Source of the DNA: Aporrectodea caliginosa
Taxonomy: Eukaryota; Annelida; Clitellata; Crassiclitellata; Lumbricidae
Reading direction: 5' to 3'
Assembly: GCA_020284085.1 (NCBI GenBank)
Contig: JACEVL010000049.1
Coordinates: forward strand, 1-64,000
Length of the DNA: 64,000 nt
Numbering within the stretch: the stretch's first letter is position 1; each line of letters opens with the position of its first letter. The position numbers were made by a program, and so were the translations under genes. Positions 47,201 through 59,200 of this stretch are shown in pieces. Below the pieces are notes generated by a model. That model worked only from the letters and a program-made list of their open reading frames with translations. It searched no databases and was not told where the DNA came from.

Positions 47201-50200
47201 CTTTAGGCAGTTAGCATGTTATAAATCTGAGCGAGGTGGACCGGTCGTTGTCAGAGGGACCTTTGAAAGGTAATCACATTATCACAGTACCCGGGCCCGC
47301 ACTAGCTTTAATGCGGCCCTGGAAGGTTGCCGCAGTTTGCAACACATAAGGCCTATGCTTCCACTTAGTGACGACTGTGTTGTAAGTTGACGTCATTGAG
47401 CACCATCTTCCAGTTGGAGTAGGAAGCTGAAATTGTCTCAGAATAATACAAATAACAAGTGTAAAAATTTAGGGGTTGTCTTGGTTTCTGGCTTGACTTT
47501 TTTGACCACCCTAGTATAGACGATATAGATGCGCTATATAAATGTAGGCGATCTGGAAAGTGTCGAGTCGATCGAGCTTCGTATTGCAGATTTGTAGCGA
47601 AGCATTACGCTCGACTAAACACACGAAATCTTCAGATTTTCGTATAATTGAATCAAAAGAGTTCAATCTTGAAGGTTCATCTATCGCCAACATTAAAACT
47701 TCTATTAACATGAATTTATAAAATGCATTTTCACGAAGGCTCTTGTTTGGCCATGTATGGCTGTGGGCGCTGGACCATTAAAAAGATCAGGAGGTAAGAA
47801 TCAAGGCGTATGAAATGTAGTGGATCATGAATTGCGATGCAGATAAATGGGAAATGCTGGAATAGACAGGAGTCTGCTCGCAGTGTTATTTCTGAAACTG
47901 TAACTGAAATAGCAAAATAACTGAAAAATGTATTGTAGTTAACTGTAACTGTAACTGAAAAATGCCGAATAACTGTAATAGTAACTGAAAAACGAAAACT
48001 GTATAACTGAAAAATAACACAAGTTAACTTGAAAATGAAACATGAGTTTTTTTCCTCAATAATTACTTTTTGAATGGCAATTCTACTCTAGTCTACGGTC
48101 AGTTTTCGAAGCTCATTTCACTTTCGGTTCCTTTTCCTTTCGTTGTGTTGTCGTTGGCGCTAAACCGTAAAACAATCGACGACTACGAGAACAATGTTTT
48201 AGCCAAGTAGCGGTCGAAAAATAGAAAGTGGCGTATGGGAATATTTTATTTACGAAGACGCAGATTACAAGAGTCGATGTTGTGTTCGCACTATTGTTGG
48301 CAAGGACGTTGAAAACCACGAGTGTGGCACGCTAATAGTCTGGAAAAATGCGACAAATCTTCCAAAACATTTGCACAGCAAACATAAGGATGTGTATGCG
48401 AAAGACCTCCTATCCGCACAAGCATATATTGAGCATGTTTTCTCAGTTTATGGGGATTTGCGCACGAAAGCGGAACAGGGCAAGTGTTAATCTGGAACGT
48501 CGTGTTTTCCTTAAAGTAAACCGACAATACGCTACATCGGATTGATTTGCTGCGTAAATATTTCTGGTAACTGTTCAGAGGTCAGTGTTTTAGCCATGAC
48601 ATGTGAAAAATAATAACTGAAACTGTAACTGAGAAATAAAAAAATAACTGAAACTGAAAAGTCTGATTGCAGTAAACTGTAACTATAACTATAACTGAAA
48701 AATCATAAATTAGGTAACTGTAACTGAAACTATAACTGAAACTGAAAAACCATAACTGAAATAACACTGTCTGCTCGGGTCAATCAGGGGATCAATCAGG
48801 CAGAGGATGCTTTCACATTTCGGGCATTTCTCGTAGAAGATTAGAGAATAAGATTATCAAAGGCACAGTTCTTGGAACCAGAGCTTAATGAAGACTTAAA
48901 ATGACACTGATCAACGGCATAACTTAAGTCTGGACTGAATTATTTTTCGATTATCTTATTTAGGACACCAGAAACAGAAACGGATTGAATAAAACTGTCC
49001 GTGGTGTGGCCAATCCTTGGATGGAGGACCACTGAAGACGAATTCAAGTATCACTGGTGACGCAAACCCGTCGTGGAAACTGGAGATGGGGTTTGCGTGG
49101 AAACTGGATATGGTTTAAGATTCGACAAGAGCAATACGACAGGAGTTACAACAACAGGGTTAGCTCTTGCTGATTACGAACTAGACCTCGCGTGATTATA
49201 TCTGTGAACGGGAATTTTTAAAGAACAGGTACATGTAGTTGAGATGAACCGCCATATTGAATAGATTAATTAGTATTCACTTTAAATGTTTGATTGATGT
49301 ATGTATGTAATGTATATATGTATGTATGTACGTATGTACGTATGTACGTATGTACGTACTAGCATTTTTTACCCGGCGTTCGCCCGGGTTTTCCCAGGCG
49401 TAATTTTTAACGGCTGCAAATAAAGGCTACTTACTTACTATATTTGCTGATGGGCTTCAAATATTTAAAAACGTCCATATATTATATCTGAATGGAAACG
49501 ATATTTTAGAGGTGAACATAGTTGCTTTGCCCGTGTACTGCACGGGTTCTCTCTACCTTATAAAATATATAGGCAATATTAATAGACGAAGTTCTGCCGT
49601 TAGCCCGCGTGACGTAAGATTGCATATTTAGGCCGCGTGAAGTAAGATTGCATATTTAGCCCTTATAAATACTGTGGACAAATGGCCACAGTATTTATAA
49701 GATAGCCTCGTCGAAAAAGTTGGAAATTTAAAACGTCCATATATCGGCGTTTAAATAAAATTGCGAGCTGAAAATAGTCGCGTTGATCTAGACGTAGCGT
49801 AATAATGTTTTGTAAAATTTTGTAAATCGCTAAAGCGTTCCGTTTCGGAGCCTTTAGACAACAGACAAACAAACATACAAACAAACAAACGGAAGGACAA
49901 CGTAAACAGACTTAAACTTATAATATAGATGTACGTATGTACGCATATACGTATGTAGGCCTACGACGTACATACGTACATACGTACATGCGTACATTGT
50001 ATTGTATTGTATTGTATCTAAATATTTATATAGCGCCTCTCTCAGAATAACTATTCAGAAGCGCTCTCAGCACGAAAACCCCGGGGGAAAAAGAAACGTC
50101 TTTAAAGAACGAGAAACCAAATAGGAAAAACTAGTCATTAGTTTAACCCTTAATGAGGGGGAAGGTCATTCCAAGTAGAGGGACCAACCACAGCAAATGC

Positions 50201-53200
50201 CCGGCGTTGAGCCAAGTCAGTCCTAGTCCTAGGAACAAAAAGATCTAGCTAATCAGCAGAGCGCAAGGACGACGTACGTATGTATGTATGTTTGTTATAT
50301 AATTGTAATGTATTTAAGCAATTTTGTAAAGCGCCTCTAGTACGGTGAACCGTTCAGAAGCGCTCCCAGTGCGCAAGGCCCCGCGAAAAGAAGCAGGTTT
50401 TGAGAAAAGCGAAGGAAGAAGAAAGAGTGCTAGATAGAATTTTAGAGCGAACAGAAGGAGAAAGGGCATTCAAAAGAGAGGGACCAATTGCAGCAAAGGA
50501 ACGAGACTGAGCCATAGCAGTTCTACTACGGGGAACCAGAAGGTCAAGTCTATTAGAGGAACGAAGTGTACGGTGGGAGGAAGCTGAACAAGGCCGATGT
50601 ATAGCGTCAACCAGATATTTCGGGGCAAGACCCCTCTGAGCCTCGAAGATCAGTGTGATGATTTTAAATTGTATGCGAGCATCGAGAGGGAGCCAATGAA
50701 GTTCATTAAACATAAAGGTCGAGATGCGGGAGTACATGGGAAGGCGGGCTATCAGTCTAGCAGTTGTGTTGAGCACTGACTGAAGCGGAGAGAGTCGAAC
50801 TTTAGGAAGACCAACAAGAAGGGAATTGCAGTAGTCGATCCGAGAGCATACCAAAGCATGAACTAAAGTAATGAAGATGGCGGAGGAGACAGAACGACGA
50901 ATGACCCTGAGACGCCTTATTTGGAAATAGGAGGAGCGTGTGAGATTAGAGATGTGCTCGGTAAAGGTTAGTGAACTATCAAGGGTAACACCCAGATCCC
51001 GTACACTTGACGAAAAAGAGCAGAGTGGGAACTTTTCAAAGAGGAGAACAAAATCAAGTTTATGGAGCTGCTGAGGGGTTACAAACCAGATGAATTGATT
51101 TTTAGAAGCATTAAGGGAGAGGCGATTAGATGACATCCAGGAGTGGAGATGATTAGAGAGAGATTGAATACTCCCTGACCAAAAGCAACTGGGATAATGG
51201 AGGACCATCAACAAATGCCTGCACATCGTCAGCAAAGAGATGACCAGCAGCACCATAAATCGGGAAAAGAGATGAGATATCAGCCGTATATAAAATAAAT
51301 AAGAGAGGGCCGAGAACGGAGCCTTGAGGAACACCCAATTTAACGTGGACCCATTGGGTTCTGGAGTCACCAGTAATATAATCATTTGGGTTCGTTCAGA
51401 TAGGTGTGACCGGAACCAACAAAGGGGAGGCCCTTAAGCCCATAAGAGGTTTCAAGACGCTGGAGAAGAATCTCATGATCGACCATATCGAAAGCTGCAG
51501 AGACATCATAGAGAGCCAAAAGAGTCAGTTCAGACCTATCAACAGCAAACTAGATTTGAGAAAATTGGAGTGTGTATAATGCGTCAGTGTATACGCTTGG
51601 CTGGCGGTGTTGAGCCTATAGTGTTAAACCTTGCATATTTAATTAGACAGTCATACATCTAACCCCACGAGAGGCACGCCAAAGAATTAACTGATGTGAG
51701 CAATTTGAAATTTGTTACAGAGTTGATTTGCGCTGAGCTAGCCAAATAGTCAATTGAAAAGAAGAAACAGTTGAAAACGTTGTCATACTGTGTTTATGTG
51801 AATCAAAAACCACGCACTACCATAGTGAAGTTGATTATAGGTACAAATAGAGAAAATACATTTGTAGCAAGTGATAGGTCAGGCAAAGGAAGCCGAACCT
51901 ACAGTATGTTACTGTATGTAGACGTACAAGAAACCGTAAAGGAGTGGATACTACATGTAGCGTTTATTGGGTTCGCCTACAAATAATAACACATAATGTG
52001 CCGTTTCGTCCAGGAGTGAGTACAGTGCAGGCGTTTACAATTGCATTCCGGGATCAACAGCTATCTGAAAACGTGCACAAAGTGCAGAATTCCACAGACT
52101 CGATTTGAAAGGTCAAGAGCTATTCAGCTTATCTTAATTTGTTTGTTTGTGCCAGATTAGGGACGTTTGGGCAGAAGAGGTAATTTAAAGGCGTTGCATT
52201 CTCGTTTTCTAAGGATGGCATGTTCTAAGTGTTGCATCTATGTGGCGTCTTAGCTGCAGTCGAAATATCCTTCCACTCGGAGACAGTTCAATGCCTCTGA
52301 TAATAATTATTAACTTTGTTAGAGGCGGGTGTTTTATGAACGATGTTCTGCATAAAAATTACTAAACCCTGATAACTGCTGCGTAACGTGTAATTATTTA
52401 TTTCGGCATAACTGCCCTGTTTCTGTATTTAGATTTTTAGAGCCTTCCGTCAACCTCACCAAGGCTTGTCTAGGGTAATTTTCAGACAAGACTGGTCTAC
52501 TTCACGTAATTCGAATATGACCTCAAACCACCGTAATAACTCCTCCGCCTCGTTCACTCTTTGGTCTCCCGGCAACTAGATTCTGTTCAAGCGGCATCTT
52601 ATCTGAATTGACGCAGCACTTCTGAATAAGCTGTTGTGTTGACTTTCGCATAACTTTTAATACGCCTAACGCTTTAGAAATTTTAAATTAATAATTGCGA
52701 TCACGATCAGACCCATGTGTTGCTTGACTACATGTATGTAGGAGTAGACGTGCAAAAGTAGGCCCTACTAGGTCCTACCTATAGGGAGCCGTTTGGTCAT
52801 AATTTCCGGCTCTCCAGGTAGATCAACGGTGGACTTGAAAGGCTTTTTAGCCGCTCTCGCAGCCAAAGATTTCAGCTTGTACTGGTAATTCGTGTAATGC
52901 TGTGGATTTTCGTTAACCCAAATATTTATCACTTCAATGCTGGTATGTTGGAGATTTCTGGCGTCTCGTCCAAGTGTCACTAAGTTCGGCATCCACGTTT
53001 CCCGTACGATCGCCTCAACAGCGTTATATAGCCAGGAACCATTGATAAGTGGTTGGCGTGTCTCCTCGGCCTGAGACAGGTCCGTGACTCCGTAGTTTGT
53101 CCAGTACTCTGGATACCCTAAGTACTGCGTTGCGGACAACGCCATCAGATAAGCCTCACGACCCCTCGTCTTCTTGATGTACGACAGGTTCCTTTGTTGC

Positions 53201-56200
53201 AGTTCATGTTCTGTTAACAGTTTTAGAACACGTTGTTTAACTTCGACGATGTCCTGTTTTTGTTTCCCAGTCAGAGTCACAGTTAACTGTTCTGCATCTG
53301 CAACGATAACAGATAACATGTCCAATTTACTTTTCTAAGTTTGCGTCTTTCGCTTTGCAATAGCTTTGCTGTTGCCTGGTTTAGAAAAGTTCACTCGAGG
53401 CCTCTCAGCGGTATCAGCAAATCTAGCTATCTTGTAAATATGGATTTAAGTCCCAATAGCCAATTAGCCCCTAACGTGCACAATAACCGCGCGCTATTTC
53501 GGCAAACAATCCTTTCTGAGCAAAACGCCCTGTTTTCCCTGTTAGCTACGAACAATAAAATCACTTGCCAATCAGATCCAATTTTCCTCTGTACGCCACA
53601 ATATCGCCTTTTAGATCTAACATACATTTCTCCTAATAATAAGCGCTAGATAGCGTCAGCGTTGGCTATCTTATAAATACAGCCTGACGACGCACTCACG
53701 AGCTTACGGTTATTGTTCGGCCTAGGGGCCGTCCATAAAGTACGTCACGCTATTTTTGACCATTTTACCCCCCTCCCCTGTCACAAACTGTCACAAAACT
53801 CGGACCCCCCTAAAGTACGTCACACTTTCAACATAGAAATAATAATACTTCCGAAAGCAAGGCTAATACATAAACAAGGCTTCGCAACAGCATTATTACT
53901 AGCGCTCCTAGCGAGAGGAATCGTGAAAAACACATTCAGGAGATATGCATTTCATGTTATTTTGACATAAAACTAATTAAAATGTTTCAGAAAATTTTTG
54001 AAAATTATTTTTAAAGCTATGAAATTCTGCTAAAAAATAAAAAATAAATTATAAATAAAATTTAAAAATAAATGTGTGACGTCACACATGGCTGACCCCC
54101 TCCCCTGTCACAAACTGTCACACTTTCTTAAACCCCCCTCCCCCTGGAGCGTGACGTACTTTTATGGACGGCCCCCTACATGATGTTCGCAAGGAATCTA
54201 AACCGAAATAAGTTTTTCATTAAAGTCTTACTCACCGACTGTAACTTGGAGTTCACTCGTTTGCAAAGATTGAATTCTGCGGACTATTTCGTCTGCAAGA
54301 GCCGCTATTGCAGGGTGAACAATTGGCATTTCGATCAGAACATCCGTGATCACGTGAGGCGCAGGTGGTTGTGGACGATATCTACATTTGAGTTCCTCTT
54401 TTACTTTTGTAAAAGTACTTGCATCCAGGGCGAACATGTGGAGAACAGATCGTGGTTTTCCTGGAGTACTGGCATCAGCGTTAACCGTTGAAGCTAACTG
54501 GTGCACATCTGAAAGTAATTAAGGCTTTAAGACTCAAACACTATTAAATGAAAAGTGGATGAAAGACCCATGAATTATATAGCCTAGGTCTGGCAGATAG
54601 GTCAATATAGAAGAGCACCGAGTGTTTAATCAAACGATTGCAGGTTCAAACCCCCTGAGTGAAATCAAATCAAATCAAATCTTCTTTTATTGCAACCAAT
54701 TAAAATAAAACATCATTAAACACAAAAAGGGGTACTACTTTGGCAAGCAAAGGGAAACCCAGAAGGGATAAAGGAATTCCGCTGAGTAGGGCCACCCTAA
54801 TAGTAATTACAGCAAAAAATTACCAAGATTGTCAACACAGTAAACAAATTTCTTAATCTAATGGCTGAACCCCAAAGTTCAATACAGTCAAATGATCAAA
54901 TGTAAGCCTATTAGAAATAATCTACACTTCAAGCAAAATACTAGATAATTCTTAACTAAGAACTTAACTATTATCTTAACTACACGCGGCTATTTACACT
55001 TTATGAAAAATACTAATTTATAACTTGGAAGAGAGTAGTACAGTACGCAATCTCTTTTAAAGGTCAATAGATTATTGGTGAGACGTATTACCGATGGTAT
55101 TTTATTCCATACCTGAGTACCATATGACTTGATAGTGAAACGTCTGGTATTAGTGTGAGCTGAAACAGGGCGGTAAGCAGAGGTGTTCCTAGTAGAGTAC
55201 GAATGGATGTCAGAGACGTGCTGGAGGAAGCCCTTAAATATCGGGGAGAGGAGCCCATGTTCAAGCCGATAATAGAATTCACCTATTTGGAAGTCTCTGA
55301 TCTGGTCGAGTCTAAGTAAGTTTAATCTCAGTTCCGAAAAAGATGGGCCTAAATGTTCCCATTTCTTAATGCCTGCAACTAAACGAAGGAGGATAATTAG
55401 TCTGTTCAATCTCAAGGCGTATGTCGAGGCCCACACCATATTGCAATAGGTGAGGTAAGGGTAAATAAGTGCGTAATATAAATTCAATCTGGTTGCTCTT
55501 GGCAGTAAGTATGCTATACGGGTTAAAATGCCCACATTTTTAGCAATTTTAGTTGAAATCTGATTAATGTGAACCTTCCAAGACATATGTTGATCAATGT
55601 GGATCCCTAGAAATTTCGTTGACTCTACGTTCTCTCTACCTTCTCAATAGGGGTATCCTTAATACATAAGTAGAAACTGACAGTCGGAAGAGCTTTCCTG
55701 TGGGATTTGAACAGTATATAATTAGTTTTGTCTAGATTCAGCGTGAGTTTATTGGCAGCAAACCAGACATCTATCTTCGACAGCTCCTCGTTAACTACAC
55801 GAGTTAGCTCCTGCCAAGAACCGTAACTACTTGCAGTGGTTCATATACAATAGGGTGTGTCTAAAAATCGAAGTTTCAAAATTAATATCGACCAGTTTGT
55901 TTTTGTGTTCCACCTTGAGAAACATTGTCATTTGCCAAATTAGATCAAAATCGGAATAGATTTAGAACTTGCGCAAAACCCCGGAGGAATTGTCACTTAT
56001 AAGGCAATGTGTGTAGCGAAATAGTTCTTACCAAATGTCTTGTTTAATTAACTAATTAATATAAGCTTTAGAATAAGTTAATCAATTAAAGTGGCGATAG
56101 ATAAACTGTTAGTGGCGTTATATAATATTAGTGAAACTAAAGGCTTTTAAATTTGTAAACTCAAATATCACGTGACGTGATACGTTGCCTAGCGACGAAA

Positions 56201-59200
56201 GACGCTCTGAAAATTAAAAAACAGTTACAGACAGTTAAAAACGGAAAATCAGTTGGGTGAAAGTTGTTCGAGAGGAGAGAGATGGCGAAATCGAGTTGAG
56301 TCGTAACGGATATTTCGGATCGTATTATATGGAAGCGATCAAAGTGGATTAAAGTTTAAAACGTTAGTTCGAAGTGAAGATTAACGGAATTTAATACCTC
56401 GGGTGTTGGTGGTTTAAAAGTGAAACCACGACATCGTGAAACGGACATAAAGCAGTATAAGAATTTGAACGTCAGCGAGCCAGTGTAAGCTTGGACGGAC
56501 TATCATTTTCGTGCTAAGTTGCCGTGTGAAGCGAATTGGAACGATAGATCATCGTTTCAGTGCTGAACAATTCGAACAGAGTAATAGGCTACGAGGAACT
56601 TAAATCGCAATTCAATCTACGAACAAGTGGATTGACGTATACGGTGTTACCAGTACATTCGAAGACGAATAAGGGAGAAGGTCGCATTCGATGTCATCAA
56701 TTGAACCATGAGAATCTACAACTACGATGTCTAACTCTACGAACTTTATCTCTACGATTGCAGAAATGAAACTGATGAGCATCACTAAGGGGGAATTCAG
56801 ATAAGCCTCATAAAATCTATTTAGAGTAATACGCCACTCTAGGTAGTTAGGATTTATTGAAACTTAGTAAATGAATTGACTTGATTTTGATATAACTTAA
56901 TCTAGGCTATTTCTATGGACGTGTTCGGTGTCATGTTTTCGACAACACTTATAGTAGGCAAAGTCTACTCTGCAGCAAAAAGGTTCTATTAGAGATAATA
57001 GCACTAAAAATTAATATCGACCAGTTTGTTTTTGTGTTCCACCTTGAGAAACATTGTCATTTGCCAAATTAGATCAAAATCGGAATAGATTTAGAACTTG
57101 CGCAAAACCCCGGAGGAATTGTCACTTATAAGGCAATGTGATACATTGTAATTTTCAAGGATAACGAACAAATTTCAACACTTAAAAATAAAATATAAGG
57201 CAAAATCAAAGGAAATACTTTCAGTTATTTGTCATTTATTTATTCCCTTTATTGTCTTTGGGAATTTGTTTCCATGGTACTCGACCGATTGTAGAAAAAA
57301 TTCAAGTTTTCTGTTCCTCCTTTCGAACCAGGGCATCTTTGTAGGACTGAATTAAGAGGGTCTCTCATTTCTCCGCCAAATCGTTCGTCATTCTTAGGGC
57401 GGATATGATATCTTTTGCCTCACTATATAATTGTTATGACTCCCACTGTTGCGGGTCTCGACCAAGAAGAGTCATCCAATCCGAGAATCTGGGATAATTT
57501 GGTGGTAGAAGTGGTGAAGAAATCGGGAAGTGCTTTTGTCGGTGGATTATGTATGGGAGGAAGCCTCGTTGGAGGTCCATCGGATACCTGATTGTTGAGC
57601 ATGTTGTTGACCATGCATGCACTCATTTGCACTGTTTTCATCGACGGTGACTGAATCGTCACAAAGGGATAGGGAGAATGCTGTTACGGCGACCTGTGAG
57701 ACTTACTTGTCTGTGTAAGTATGGATTGTAGGGGTTCCAGAAAAATGACACATCGCAGAAAACACCCATACTCAAGGTTTTCCCATTATTCTATTCATAT
57801 ATTGTCTATAAATAATTTTTACAGAATTTTAAAATGTTATCCTGAGGTCGCTCAAAGCCCCGAACATACCCTACTTAAGTTCACAGAACTGAAGGCGCCC
57901 ATGCTCGGGTCTTGGAACTTGGGTTCATTGTCGATTTACACTTTTATCACAAAAATGAATAATCCAAATGAAATAGAACAATATTTGGCAGAATTATGGC
58001 CATTTCCCTGATTTTTCTCTTATATTGACCTTTTTGACCTTAAAATAACCTTGGATTGTCTTACATTTAGTAGCCTTGTTTCTTACCACAGGTAGCACTT
58101 CTCAAGCCGAGAAACTTAAGAAAGAATTAGCTAATTTCAAGAATTATTGGCTGAGATCTGACCATTATTCTTTGATTTTGCTTGATTTTGTTTATTCTGA
58201 CCTTGAAATGACCTTGAATGACCCTGAATTTAGTATCTATAGTTATCCTGGATGTAGCTCTTGTCGAGATAAACACACATATTTAAAGTTCATCCAAATC
58301 GGACTCTTCGTTAATTTTTGTGTGATAAAAAGTGTAAATTCGCAATGAACCCAAGTTCCAAGACCCGAGCATGGGCGCCTTCAGTTCTGGGAATTTAAGT
58401 AGGGTATGGTTGGGGGCTTTGAGCGACCTCAGGATAACATTTTAAAATTCTGTAAACAATATTTATAGCCAATATATGAATAGAATAATGGGAAAAACTT
58501 GAGTATGGGTGTTTTCTGCTATGTGTCACTTTTCTGACACCCCTAATGGATTGCCTTCAAGAATTGTAAGATCGTACATTGGGGCTTAGGTAAACTAGTA
58601 GGCCTACAGTAACTGCACGCAAGTTGTTGTCACAGAACATAACATTCGAAGTAGATGATTCCACACCTTTTGAAAGTAGGATTGTCGAGATGTCCTCTGT
58701 GTGCTATACCGTTGTTGAAAGGAAAACAGCTCTCCGAAAAGCCACATCTTGATCGCATAGATCGCAGTGCCATCCAAATGATCCAATGCGCGCGAAGAAA
58801 TACCTCTGGGTACCTGAACTTAGTTCTAGTAGCACTTTGTAGTGGTCTCTGTTGTATTCATTAGTCAGTTGATGCAATGTAAAGGTGATAATATTGTCTC
58901 GAATTTCTGTGATGCGTTGTGCTGCGTCTTTATTCTCCATTGCTGTGCGATACCTAGCCTGATCGATGACTAAAGAGTGCCAATTTCGGAGCCTTGCAGA
59001 ATCACGCAGTGCAAAAACCTTGTCCAGCACAAGTTTAGAAACATAATATCGACAGGCAAGGTTCACGAGGCCCATTCCTAATTCCGCTTCCATCTTCATG
59101 CATACATCGCCCTTGCATCGAAACACATGGCCAAGATTCTGTCTTCCAATCCCTAACTTCTGATCTCGGCCAAACACGAATCTGCCATGACGGGAGCTAT

